64,000 bases of DNA from ZC4RG30 sp963812195. GTDB lineage: Bacteria > Pseudomonadota > Gammaproteobacteria > Steroidobacterales > Steroidobacteraceae. Position 1 is the first letter of the stretch, and every line of letters starts with the position of its first letter. Below the pieces are notes generated by a model. It did not search any database. It saw only the letters and a program-made list of their open reading frames with translations, and had not been told where the DNA came from. A program made the translations under genes and the position numbers. The stretch covers positions 113,296 to 177,295 of the forward strand of contig CAWEUI010000014.1 of the NCBI GenBank assembly GCA_963812195.1, given 5' to 3'. Positions 55,549 through 63,788 of this stretch are shown here, piece by piece.

Positions 55549-55844
55549 CGGGCGGCTGGTGCTTCCATCTGGTTGATTCTGCACGGTTTCATGTAACCCA
55601 GGCAGGTTGGGTAAGGGACAATATACGGGCTTTCGGTGCTGATTTGAACCGTAAAATTTCGTGAATTCAGTGACTTGAGTCGCCGCTTGTTGCGCTGGAT
55701 GCGGCGTAAGGGAAACCCCTATGACCACTGCCGCTTCCTGCTACTGCATTCGGGTGGCTCTTGCAGGGCCCCGATGGGTTCATGTTCGCGATCAGGGGGC
55801 ATGTAGCCCCCTCCCGGGCGGTTGCCAGGAGGACGCCGCTGCGG

Positions 55845-56336
55845 CTACGCGGCGAGGCGCAGATTCTGGATCATCCGCCGCACCCACATCTGCTCGCTGC
55901 GCCACGCGTCCCAGGTCGCTTGCGCCCACGCATCAATCTGCGGCGCTCGGGCCACCGCGGTCTGGCACGCGACCACGCTGTCCACCGTGACCGGGAAGTG
56001 CGTGGTGGGCGCCGCCAGCACTGGCCAGTGGCGGCGCGTCCGGGCGAGTGCCATGTGCGCGGCCTGCACCTGCCTGCCATTGAAGCCGTGCTCGAGGTGC
56101 AGGCACAGCCCGAACAGCGCGAACACAGCGGTGACGGGTTTGGCCACGCCACCCACGTGTTGCGCGCCATAGCAGTCCACGGCGATCTGGTGAATGAAGC
56201 CGGGATCGGCTTCATCGAAGTGCATGCCGGAGAGTTCGTGAAAATGCCGCAGGCACTCGCCCGCCGCGTTGTATCGCGCCGTCGGTGGAATCGATGGATC
56301 ACCGATCCGCATACCGCAACCGGGACAGGCAGACAT
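55845..56336 (-). CDS. DUF5946 family protein
   Basis: 163 residues from MSACPGCGMRI at 56336. The Cys pair CPGCG at the N-terminus, then HFHELSGMHFDEADPGFIHQ, IAVDCYGAQHVGG and VFALFGLCLHLEHGF, match DUF5946. A zinc site formed by CxxC and nearby His is plausible. No signal peptide; function unknown. Confidence 0.7.
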   Translation of the reverse strand: MSACPGCGMRIGDPSIPPTARYNAAGECLRHFHELSGMHFDEADPGFIHQIAVDCYGAQHVGGVAKPVTAVFALFGLCLHLEHGFNGRQVQAAHMALARTRRHWPVLAAPTTHFPVTVDSVVACQTAVARAPQIDAWAQATWDAWRSEQMWVRRMIQNLRLAA

Positions 56337-56453
56337 GAGTCGCTTGCGGGCCGTGGGGCTGGCCCGTTTCCCTCTTTGGTTTATCCCCTTCCTTGGGTAA
56401 CCCGGAATCTATCTCGATAGCGCGCCGGCGCCAAGCCTCCCTTGGTCATCAAG

Positions 56454-56483
56454 GACGGGTGGATTCGGCTGCATCCACCCGTC
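56454..56483 (-). terminator. Hairpin terminator of the secreted DUF8021-like gene
   Basis: Perfect 11-bp stem GACGGGTGGAT/ATCCACCCGTC with an 8-nt loop, 28 nt after the minus-strand stop at 56512. The following bases are only weakly T-rich. Confidence 0.65.
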
Positions 56484-56511
56484 GCACTGAACAGCAGGAG
56501 CTTCGATCAGA

Positions 56512-57435
56512 CTACTTGGCCCCCGGTCCGCCCGGTCCAGGCCCCGGTCCACCCGGTCCTTTGCCCGGCCCGCCCCCCGGCGGCTTGCCTCTGCCGCACA
56601 TCGGCTCCGCACAGGTCGTCACTTCGTGGATGTAGCGATTCTTGCCGCCCTCCACCCGGAACATCTGGCTGGCCGGGGTGCCCGGGTCGACCGGCACTCC
56701 GGCATCGATCCAGGGGAAGTTGTGGAAGATGGAAACGGCGCCGATGGTCTCGTCGATGACGTAGCGGCGGTTGCCCACTTTGAGCTTCTGCGGGAACGCC
56801 CCCATGTCGCAGGTATTGCCGGTCGGGTTGCGGGCGGCCGTGCTCATGCGGCCTTCGAGCCGTGAGCAGGGCGTGCCATGCGGCACCGGGAGCGACGGGT
56901 TCCCCCAATTATCCAGGTACGCGTCGGCCGCCGCCTGGATGGCCGCGCGCGTGTCGCGCTTGTTCTTGGGGATCTCGCCCCAATTCTCCTTGCGTGTGAC
57001 GGCAAGGTGCTCGGCCGCGCCGAACATCCAGTCCCCCGCGTCGGACACCACGGACTCCATCTTCGACACCTTGCCGTTCCCGTTCACCTCCATGCGCGTG
57101 TGGATCACGTATGGGTGCGGGTCGGTGGCCGCCACCACCTCGGTGAACGTGGCGCATTGCGTCGTGTCCAGGAAGCTGCGGGTGAAGTCGACCTTCAGGG
57201 CGCTGGCCAGCACACCCTTGCCGATGTCCATGGCCTTGTCGTTCTCGCCGTAGTACGCGCCCTTCGCCAGGGGCACCATGCCGGCTTTGCCGGCCTTCTG
57301 GGCGTTGACGTAGGTGTCGGTGAGCTTGTGGAGCATGTCGCGGCTGCATGCCGCCGAGGCACTTGCCGCGAAGACCATGCCGGCGACGGCGATTGAGCAG
57401 ACCGTGATGGTGACTCTTGCTCGTTCTGTGTTCAT
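56512..57435 (-). CDS. Secreted protein, DUF8021-like; paralogue of 33343-34251
   Basis: 307 residues from MNTERARVTITVCSI at 57435 (GGGAG nine bases upstream), with a signal peptide ending near ASASA. The mature domain starts CSRDMLHKLTDTYVNAQKAG, then YYGENDKAMDIGKG, VIHTRMEVNGNGKVSKMESV and PCSRLEGRMSTAARNPTGNT. This parallels the other paralogue in order and Cys position. The C-terminal 25 residues are a Gly/Pro/Lys repeat (GGGPGKGPGGPGPGPGG), perhaps a flexible surface linker. Last gene before the integron-like region. Confidence 0.7.
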   Translation of the reverse strand: MNTERARVTITVCSIAVAGMVFAASASAACSRDMLHKLTDTYVNAQKAGKAGMVPLAKGAYYGENDKAMDIGKGVLASALKVDFTRSFLDTTQCATFTEVVAATDPHPYVIHTRMEVNGNGKVSKMESVVSDAGDWMFGAAEHLAVTRKENWGEIPKNKRDTRAAIQAAADAYLDNWGNPSLPVPHGTPCSRLEGRMSTAARNPTGNTCDMGAFPQKLKVGNRRYVIDETIGAVSIFHNFPWIDAGVPVDPGTPASQMFRVEGGKNRYIHEVTTCAEPMCGRGKPPGGGPGKGPGGPGPGPGGPGAK

Positions 57436-57719
57436 TGACGCGTGACTCCCCTGGTGCCTTGCTTTTGTATGTATGCCGAATTCCCGCCCCGGCAACTTTT
57501 GCCAGTTTCCAAGCTATGTTGCGGTTTGGCAAGAAACTATTGGTCGATGGGTGGGTGTTGGACAGGCTGTTTCGGTATGGCGAAATAGCGGTTCGTCTAT
57601 TTGTTGACGGGACGCGTGTCATCAGCGTCCGCCCGGTGAACTCATCAGACCACGCACCTCTCCGGTGGCGGCATCAGCCAAGCTCGCGGCTAGCACCTCG
57701 CGCGCCAAAGACTCCCAAC

Positions 57720-57875
57720 CGTCGGCGGACAGTGCGCTAGGGCGTACTCGCCGCACTATCAGCCACGCGTGGCTCGCCAAGGACAATCATAGGCGATCCA
57801 TGCTTGACGATTCCCTTGCTCATTGCATACCAGGTACCGGCGGTCACCCCAACGCTGCATCAATTTGCCGGGCGT
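57720..57875 (-). other. Degenerate attC-like site at the chromosomal end of the array
   Basis: Follows the methyltransferase stop. On the minus strand it aligns with the interior of the attC at 58531-58660. CGGTACCTGGTATGCAATGA here corresponds to GGTACTTGGTATGCAATCAG there, and AAATTGATGCAGCG replaces AAATCGTTGCAACG. The outer boxes have decayed (GCCCGGC for GCCTAAC; no GTTAGGC), so it is probably inactive. Confidence 0.55.
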
Positions 57876-58513
57876 CACCGAGGGCGCTCCAAGATGAGAA
57901 GGTAGGCGAGACGATTTCCATGAACGGCCAGCCTTTTGAAGCCAGCCCCTTGCGCAAGAGCCGTTACGGAAGAGCATCTCTGGAAGTGAGGATCGAATAT
58001 CAGTTCCGCAATCGCCAATTGGCCGCCTGGCTTGAGGCAGCGGTACAGTTCAACAATGGCGGCATTGCGATCGGGGATTTCCCCCAAAACGGCACACAGC
58101 ACGGCCCGGTCAAACGCCTGTGCTTCAAGCTTTCCCTCGCCGAGGCCCGCCTGAACTGTTGACACGTTTTCGAGGCCCGCATCACGAGCTCTTGTATTGA
58201 CGCGATCCAGCATTCCCTTCTGAAGGTCTGCCGCTACTACGCCTCCGCTGGGCCCAACAGCTTGGGCGAGCGGGAGTGTTACGCGGCCAGGACCGCATCC
58301 AGCGTCCAGCACCTTCATTCCCGGTTCTATTGCGATGCTATCGACAACAAAGCTGGCTCGATTGGATCGTGCAAGTGGATTGTCCATCTCAACCATGCGG
58401 CTAAGCCAGGACGGGCAAGGAAGCGAACGTCGTTCCGACAACAGTCGCCAAGTGATGGAGCCCACTATGACGACCGCGACGACTACAAGTACCACGACAA
58501 TTGATGCGTGCAT
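57875..58513 (-). CDS. Cassette-borne class I SAM-dependent methyltransferase
   Basis: 212 residues starting 18 nt after the attC boundary, as expected for a cassette gene. An N-terminal TM helix (VVVLVVVAVVIVGSITW) anchors it. The core has motif I KVLDAGCGPGRVTLPLA, an acidic VVAADLQKG after strand 2, and late ELYRCLKPGGQLAIAELIFD. A membrane-tethered small-molecule or lipid methyltransferase is plausible; substrate unknown. The right-arm copy (63150-63788) is broken by several indels. Confidence 0.85.
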   Translation of the reverse strand: MHASIVVVLVVVAVVIVGSITWRLLSERRSLPCPSWLSRMVEMDNPLARSNRASFVVDSIAIEPGMKVLDAGCGPGRVTLPLAQAVGPSGGVVAADLQKGMLDRVNTRARDAGLENVSTVQAGLGEGKLEAQAFDRAVLCAVLGEIPDRNAAIVELYRCLKPGGQLAIAELIFDPHFQRCSSVTALAQGAGFKRLAVHGNRLAYLLILERPR

Positions 58514-58530
58514 TGCCTGGCCTCAGTGCC

Positions 58531-58660
58531 GCCTAACGACTGAGTCTAGCGGCGGTCGGTTCGCCGAGGCCGGTCTTGAGCAGTCTATCCACGAGCATTC
58601 CCTTGCTGATTGCATACCAAGTACCACCGGCCGCCCGGCCGTTGCAACGATTTGTTAGGC
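58531..58660 (-). other. attC recombination site 1 (about 130 bp)
   Basis: Bounded by GCCTAAC (58531-58537) and GTTAGGC (58654-58660). Read on the minus strand it begins GCCTAACAAATCGTTGCAAC and ends GACTCAGTCGTTAGGC, matching the R''-L''...L'-R' layout of attC sites and the usual TTAGGC crossover end. The membrane-protein stop (TAA) lies inside R'', and the methyltransferase starts just beyond R'. This is the right orientation for cassettes transcribed from right to left. Confidence 0.85.
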
Positions 58661-59143
58661 GGCACGATTGGCAGCTTTGACAAGCGCATGCCAAATTCGG
58701 GATATCCATGGGCTTGCCGCAAACAAAAGGACACCCAATCCAGCGGAAGAAATGCCGCTCCACAACAGGTATGGCTGGGATGTGCTTGTTTCGCGCCACG
58801 CCAAGTACTGACTGAGGTTAAACAGGCCAGATATAAGGAAGTAGACCCCGAGTATCGCTACGCCAACAGCGAGCAACTGTTGGGCGGGCAGTGCGACTTG
58901 ACCTGCCTCGGGTTGCAGCCAACGGCCGATTGGTCGGCGCCCAAGTACCAGGGCCGCACCGCATGTGATGCTGGCTGCAAAGTGAACGCCTTCCGTCAGG
59001 AGGATATTTGGGCCGGAAGTGAGCACGGGTAGATTCCCGGTTAGCTTGAGAAGTAGCATGGTCGCGTAGTCCGGGACTTGGCGAGCAAGGAGCCAGACCC
59101 CAGCGACACCAACCAGAGTTTCGACGAGTTTCCTGCTGTCCAT
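58655..59143 (-). CDS. Cassette-borne four-helix membrane protein
   Basis: 162 residues with about four TM helices (TLVGVAGVWLLARQ, GVHFAASITCGAALVLG, VGVAILGVYFLISGLF, GISSAGLGVLLFAASPW). The stop codon overlaps the attC R'' box, a signature of integron cassettes. No family recognised. The right-arm copy at 62517-63005 is intact and nearly identical. Differences such as I/L after GPN and W-H/R-A near the end are consistent with sequencing noise. Confidence 0.82.
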   Translation of the reverse strand: MDSRKLVETLVGVAGVWLLARQVPDYATMLLLKLTGNLPVLTSGPNILLTEGVHFAASITCGAALVLGRRPIGRWLQPEAGQVALPAQQLLAVGVAILGVYFLISGLFNLSQYLAWRETSTSQPYLLWSGISSAGLGVLLFAASPWISRIWHALVKAANRAA

Positions 59144-59165
59144 TTTGCGATCTCGCTTCTGTGCC

Positions 59166-59291
59166 GCCTAACGTCCCCGTTCAGCGGCGGCGCGCCGCAC
59201 CTGCGGCGCAGAGCCACCGACCCCAACGCCGGCAGGACAGTCGGGCGCGTGCACCTTATCGCGACCCGGCCGCTTCAACGGGTTGTTATGC
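59166..59291 (-). other. attC recombination site 2 (126 bp)
   Basis: GCCTAAC at 59166-59172 and GTTATGC at 59285-59291. The minus-strand reading starts GCATAACAACCCGTTGAAGC and ends CGCTGAACGGGGACGTTAGGC. The middle is GC-rich (CGCCGCAGGTGCGGCGCG, a strong hairpin) and unlike site 1, so cassettes have distinct attC interiors. The secreted-protein stop overlaps R''. Confidence 0.82.
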
Positions 59292-59705
59292 GCCATCAAG
59301 TTCTCTTAGGGCCACACGGGCATCCGATAGGACACGCTCCGCACAGACATTAAGTGACGCTTCCATGCACTCGGGGGTACTCGCCTTGAGAAAGCGGCCG
59401 TCCGCACCTACAAAGACTACGACAGGAAAGACCGTAACGCCTCGCTCTGTCTTAGCCCAACTTACATGTGAGGGAATCAGCATCTTGACGTCAAATGCAG
59501 TGTTCGCCACTTTGGTTCTGGTGAAGTCAGCGGAGCGCTGCACCTCAGTCTTCAAAGCGTCAGCAAATCTCTGAGTTAGGCCGTCATCCCCACCACTCCA
59601 GAGCTCCACTCTCCAGTGATGCGTGGTTTCCGCTGCCACAGATGGCAAATCAACTGGGGCTGAGAGCAGAACGGTGAGAGCAACTGTGACAGATCGACGT
59701 TTCAT
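59286..59705 (-). CDS. Cassette-borne secreted hypothetical protein
   Basis: 139 residues: MKRRSVTVALTVLLSAPVDL starts a signal peptide to about AAE. HHWRVELWSGGDDGL, VKMLIPSHVSWAK and FPVVVFVGADGRFLKAST follow, the last looking like a thioredoxin-type beta-strand. It is small and single-domain, typical of cassette cargo. No family recognised. The right-arm copy (61967-62371) has a frameshift. Confidence 0.7.
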   Translation of the reverse strand: MKRRSVTVALTVLLSAPVDLPSVAAETTHHWRVELWSGGDDGLTQRFADALKTEVQRSADFTRTKVANTAFDVKMLIPSHVSWAKTERGVTVFPVVVFVGADGRFLKASTPECMEASLNVCAERVLSDARVALRELDGA

Positions 59706-59712
59706 TGATGGC

Positions 59713-59847
59713 GCCTAACGGCTGAGTTCAGCGGCGGCACGCCGGCCTTCCAGCACGCGGGCGCGGAGCGCTCGTGTGCTCTCGGCGCTCGGCCGCCCGT
59801 GGCCGAGCACCATATGCGTCCCCGACCGCTGCAACGATTTGTTAGGC
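59713..59847 (-). other. attC recombination site 3 (135 bp)
   Basis: GCCTAAC at 59713-59719 and GTTAGGC at 59841-59847. On the minus strand: GCCTAACAAATCGTTGCAGC ... GCTGAACTCAGCCGTTAGGC, with GC-rich interior repeats. L''/L' sequences match site 1, supporting a common family as expected in a chromosomal integron. Confidence 0.85.
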
Positions 59848-59894
59848 GACCCGAAGGTGAAGTTGCAGCGGAGCGCTCTGACACCAGAAGAAGC

Positions 59895-60315
59895 CTCAGC
59901 TACGTACCGCACGATCTGCGGGATGGTTGACCCCATCATTAACCGGCACTCCTTGCACAAGGTTCGGGTCTACGCCTTCCAGACAGCCAAGATTGTAGCC
60001 GTACTGGTTGGGCTTTTAACGGCGCCGATGATGTGTGTAGATACCGCACCTGGAACAGAAGTAGTGCTCCGCAGTCATAGTGTTGAATCTATACACAGAG
60101 AGCAGCTCCTGACCCTGGAGGATACGCAGGCCTTCCATTGGGACAGCACCCATGACTGCGCCTTTCCTGCGGCACATAGAACAAGTGCAGCGGCGGGCGT
60201 CGACAACGCCATCGGGAAGATCGAGCTCGAGAACCACGCCGCCACAATGGCAACTTGCCCTGTGCTTTGGCTGAATGGTCGTGTCACCGATCTTGCGAAC
60301 AGGAAGCAGAGCCAT
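59895..60315 (-). CDS. Cassette-borne GFA/CENP-V family protein (frameshifted)
   Basis: Starts MALLPVRKIGDTTIQ at 60315, 8 nt after a GTTAGGC box. Zn-ligand motifs of the glutathione-dependent formaldehyde-activating family are HRASCHCGGVVLEL, RRCTCSMCRRKGA and HYFCSRCGIYTHH. The frame breaks near 60012 after HHRRR. The other frame continues with a family-like tail (PNQYGYNLGCLEGVDP, NDGVNHPADRAVRS), stop at 59895-59897. Relatives bind zinc and small thiols; activity uncertain. The same break occurs in the right-arm copy. Confidence 0.78.
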
Positions 60316-60322
60316 GCTAGTC

Positions 60323-60594
60323 GCCTAACCAACCATTGTGGTTGTCCAGCCATGAAACTCATGTGGCATGTCCACCTATGCGCTCCTCGCCTTCCTTGGC
60401 CAAAGTGGAATCTATCCCGATTGTCCGGCCTGAGCCAACTCGGCGCTCCCGTTCCGAGATTGTTTCGGCCGCTTCGCGGTCTCTTCCCTCGCCGCATGCG
60501 GCTGGGCGCGGCTGTCGAACTCCCGACCACCTGGTTTGTAGGAATGCTGCGTTTTCTCTACGTTGCTGCACGGCGGAGCAGATATCGGCATCGT
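60323..60594 (-). other. Region between Fic gene and first GFA cassette, with lone GTTAGGC box
   Basis: GTTAGGC (minus strand, 60329-60323) precedes the GFA start, as attC R' or attI would. A hairpin CAACCA-CAA-TGGTTG sits next to it, but no convincing R'' box with the attC core was found. A 79-codon GTG ORF (60359-60598) of unclear reality also lies here. Confidence 0.4.
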
Positions 60595-60832
60595 TCACGA
60601 GTAAGCAGCGATGTTATTGCTGTCGCGCGTTAACAGCTGAATCAGCTTTGGATGGATGAAAAGTTTCTCGCGACCCACGGCGACTTCCTTCAGCACTCCG
60701 ATATTACCCAGCAGCTTGAGATATCGAGATGCTGCCTGACGGCCACCGATCTCCTTGTCGACCACATTCTGGATCCGGCAATAGGGCAACTCGAAGATCA
60801 GGTCGACCAGTTCGCGGCTGTAGATCTTGGGA
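60595..60832 (-). CDS. Fic/DOC family protein, C-terminal end only (truncated by the repeat axis)
   Basis: Minus-strand reading PKIYSRELVDLIFELPYCRI, QNVVDKEIGGRQAASRYLKL, LGNIGVLKEVAVGREKLFI, stop at 60595. This is the winged-helix tail found after the Fic domain in many AMPylating or toxin-like Fic proteins. The N-terminal HPFxxGNG domain is absent because the inverted repeat turns back here. The continuation beyond the fold would give the missing part. Fic may be toxin-like cassette cargo or chromosomal. Confidence 0.72.
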
Positions 60833-60833
60833 G

Positions 60834-61061
60834 CAGCCGCGAACTGGTCGACCTGATCTTCGAGTTGCCCTTATTGCCGGATCCAGAATGTGGTCGACAA
60901 GGAGATCGGTGGCCGTAAGGCAGCATCTCGATATCTCAAGCTGCTGGGTAATATCGGAGTGCTGAAGGAAGTCGCCGTGGGTCGCGAGAAACTTTTCATC
61001 CATCCCAAAGCTGATTCAGCTGTTAACGCGCGACAGCAATAACATCGCTGCTTACTCGTGA
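60834..61061 (+). pseudogene. Mirror copy of Fic C-terminus (frameshifted)
   Basis: Same tail as at 60595-60832 on the opposite strand, broken by extra bases near 60870 and 61010. Stop TGA at 61059-61061. It starts exactly at the axis. Confidence 0.7.
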
Positions 61062-61339
61062 ACGATGCCATATCTGCTCCGCCGTGCGGCAACGTAGAGA
61101 AGCGCAAGACATTCCTACGAGCCAGGTGGTGGGGAGTTCGGGGGCCGGGGAGCCGCATGCGGCGAGGGACGAGGCCGCGAAGCGGCCGAAGCAATCTCGG
61201 AACGCGAGCACCGAGTTGGCTCAGGCCGGAAAATCGGGATAGATTCCAGTTTGGCCAAGGAAGGCGAGGAGCGCATAGGTGGACATGCCGCATAAGTTCC
61301 ATGGCTGGACAACCACAATGGTTGGTTGCGCGACTCAGC

Positions 61340-61773
61340 ATGGCTCTGCTTCCTGTTCGCAAGATCGGTGACACGACCATTCAGCCAAAGCACAGGGCAA
61401 GAAAATTGTGGCGGCGCGGCCAGTTCTCGAGCTCGATCTTCCCGATGGCGTTGTCGACGCCCGCCGCTGCACTTGTTCTTTGTGCCGCAGGAAAGGCGCA
61501 GTACCATGGGTGCTGTCCCAATGGAAGGCCTGCGTAGCCTCCAGGGTCAGGAGCTGCTCTCTGTGCCTATCAGAGTTCAAACTATGACTGCGGAGCACTA
61601 CTTCTGTTCCAGGTGCGGTATCTACACACATCATCGGCGCCGTTAAAAGCCCAACCGAGCTACCGCTACGATCTTCTCAGGCTGTCTGGAAGGCGTAGAC
61701 CCGAACCTTGTGCAAGGAGTGCCGGTTAATGATGGGGTCAACCATCCCGCAGATCTGGCGGTACGTAAGCTGA
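61340..61773 (+). pseudogene. Mirror copy of GFA gene (frameshifted)
   Basis: ATG at 61340 begins MALLPVRKIG as in the left arm, but the frame is lost several times, including at the same place after HHRRR. Confidence 0.65.
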
Positions 61774-61821
61774 GGCTTCTTCTGGTGTCAGAGCGCTCCG
61801 CTGCAACTTCACCTTCGGGTC

Positions 61822-61958
61822 GCCTAACAAATCGTTGCAGCAGACAGCGTTGCTTGTGGTGCTCGGCCACGGGCAGGCGAGAGCGCGAGCACGCGAGCGC
61901 TCCGCGCCCGCCGTGCTGGAAGGCCGGCGTGTGCGCCGGCTGAACTCAGCCGTTAGGC
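61822..61958 (+). other. Mirror copy of attC site 3
   Basis: GCCTAAC (61822-61828) to GTTAGGC (61952-61958), opposite orientation to the left-arm site. Confidence 0.8.
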
Positions 61959-61966
61959 GCCATCGA

Positions 61967-62371
61967 ATGAAACGTCGATCTGTCACAGTTGTTCTCACCG
62001 TTCTGCTCTCAGCCCCAGTTGATTTGCCATCTGTGGCAGCGGAAACCACGCATCACTGGAGAGTGGAGCTCTGGAGTGGTGGGGATGACGGCCTAACTCC
62101 GAGATTTGCTGACGCTTTGAAGACTGAGGTGCAGCGCTGCGCTGACTCCACCGGAACCAAAGTGGCGAACACTCCATTCGACGTCAAGATGCTGATTCCC
62201 TCACATGTAAGTTGGGCTAAGAACAAGACAAGGCGTTACGGTCTTTCCTGTCGTAGTCTTTGTAGGTGCGGACGGCCGCTTCTCAAGGCAAGTACCCCAA
62301 GTAGTTTGGAAGCGTCACTTAAATGTCTGTGCGGAGCGTGTCCTATCGGATGCCCGCCTGATGGCGCATAA
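61967..62371 (+). pseudogene. Mirror copy of secreted cassette protein (frameshifted)
   Basis: MKRRSVTVVLTVLLSAPVDL onwards matches 59286-59705 until VSWAK near 62220, where extra bases shift the frame; stop TAA overlaps the next attC. Confidence 0.7.
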
Positions 62372-62494
62372 CAACCCGTTGCCAAACAGGCCGGGTCGCG
62401 ATAAGGTGCACGCGCCCGACTGTCCTGCCGGCGTTGGGGTCGGTGGCTCTGCGCCGCAGGTGCGGCGCGCCGCCGCTGAACTCAGCCGTTAGGC
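62366..62494 (+). other. Mirror copy of attC site 2
   Basis: GCATAAC (62366-62372) to GTTAGGC (62488-62494). Its last 20 bp read CTGAACTCAGCCGTTAGGC, whereas the left-arm copy has CTGAACGGGGACGTTAGGC, a clustered difference. Confidence 0.8.
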
Positions 62495-62516
62495 GGCACA
62501 GAAGCGAGATCGCAAA

Positions 62517-63005
62517 ATGGACAGCAGGAAACTCGTCGAAACTCTGGTTGGTGTCGCTGGGGTCTGGCTCCTTGCTCGCCAAGTCCCGGACTACGCGACC
62601 ATGCTACTTCTCAAGCTAACCGGGAATCTACCCGTGCTCACTTCCGGCCCAAATCTCCTCCTGACGGAAGGCGTTCACTTTGCAGCCAGCATCATATGCG
62701 GTGCGGCCCTGGTACTTGGGCGCCGACCAATCGGCCGTTGGCTGCAACCGGAGGCAGGTCAAGTCGCACTGCCCGCCCAACAGTTGCTCGCTTTTGGCGT
62801 AGCGATACTCGGGGTCTACTTCCTTATATCTGGCCTGTTCAACCTCAGTCAGTACTTGGCGTGGCGCGAAACAAGCACATCCCAGCCATACCTGTTGTGG
62901 AGCGGCATTTCTTCCGCTGGATTGGGTGTCCTATTGTTTGCGGCAAGCCCATGGATATCCCGAATTTGGCGTGCGCTTGTCAAAGCTGCCAATCGTGCCG
63001 CCTAA
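62517..63005 (+). CDS. Mirror copy of four-helix membrane protein (intact)
   Basis: 162 codons, open throughout, nearly identical to 58655-59143 with a few substitutions (for example LLAFG for LLAVG). The only cassette gene intact in both arms. Confidence 0.75.
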   Translation: MDSRKLVETLVGVAGVWLLARQVPDYATMLLLKLTGNLPVLTSGPNLLLTEGVHFAASIICGAALVLGRRPIGRWLQPEAGQVALPAQQLLAFGVAILGVYFLISGLFNLSQYLAWRETSTSQPYLLWSGISSAGLGVLLFAASPWISRIWRALVKAANRAA

Positions 63006-63131
63006 CAAATCGTTGCAACGGCCGGGCGGCCGGTGGTACTTGGTATGCAAGTCAGCAAGGGAATGCTCATGCATGAACTGCCCAAGACCGGCCCTCGGCG
63101 AGCCGAGCGACGCTAGACTCAGCCGTTAGGC
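63000..63131 (+). other. Mirror copy of attC site 1
   Basis: GCCTAAC (63000-63006) to GTTAGGC (63125-63131). Confidence 0.8.
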
Positions 63132-63149
63132 GGCACTCGAGGCCAGGCA

Positions 63150-63788
63150 ATGCACCGCGTGGATTGTTCGTGGTCCTTGTGGGGGGGGGGGGAAAACACC
63201 ATCACTTGGCGACTGTTGTCGGAACAACATTCAGCTTCCTTGCCCGTCCTGGCTTAGCCGCATGGTTAAGATGGACGATCCACTTGCACGATCCAATCGA
63301 GCCAGCTTTGTTGTCGATAGCATCGGAGATCGAACCGGGAATGAAGGTGCTGGACGCTGGATGCCGGATCCTGGCCGCGTAACACTCCCCGCTCGCCCAA
63401 GCTGTTGGGCCCAGCGGAGGCGTAGTAGCGGCAGACCTTCAGAAAGGGAATGCTGGATGGCGTCAATACAAGAGCTGGTGATGCGGGCCTCGAAAACGTG
63501 TCAACAGTTCGGGCGAGAGCCTTCGGCGAGGGAAAGCAAAACGGCGGGTTGACCGGGCCGTGCTGTGTGCCGTTTTGGGGGAAATCCCCCATCGGCAAAT
63601 GCCGCCATTGTCGAACTGTACCGCTGCCTCAAGCCAGGCGGCCAATTGGCGATTCCGGAACTGATATTCGATCCTCACTTCCAGATGCTCTTCCGTAACG
63701 GCTCTGGAGCAAGGGGCTGGCTTCAAAAGGCTGGCCGTTCATGGAAATGCGTCTCGCCTACCTTCTCCTGTTGGAGCGCCCTCGGTGA
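63150..63788 (+). pseudogene. Mirror copy of cassette methyltransferase (degraded)
   Basis: ATG at 63150 starts the copy. The G run at 63181-63192 replaces the TM-encoding part, and several further indels break the frame; only fragments such as SNRASFVVDSI are readable. Confidence 0.7.

Larger units (their letters stand above)
57664..60820. repeat. Left arm of a 6.3-kb near-perfect inverted repeat (integron cassette array)
   Basis: This arm is the reverse complement of 60834-64000 with only 13 bp between them. It is the better-quality copy: reading frames of the methyltransferase, membrane protein and secreted protein are intact here. It contains four cassettes, three clear attC sites and the 3' part of a Fic gene. 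Confidence 0.95.

Noticed and set aside
60323..60420. Fourth attC between Fic and GFA
   Set aside because: Only a GTTAGGC box and a 6-bp hairpin are present; no matching R'' box or attC core could be placed.
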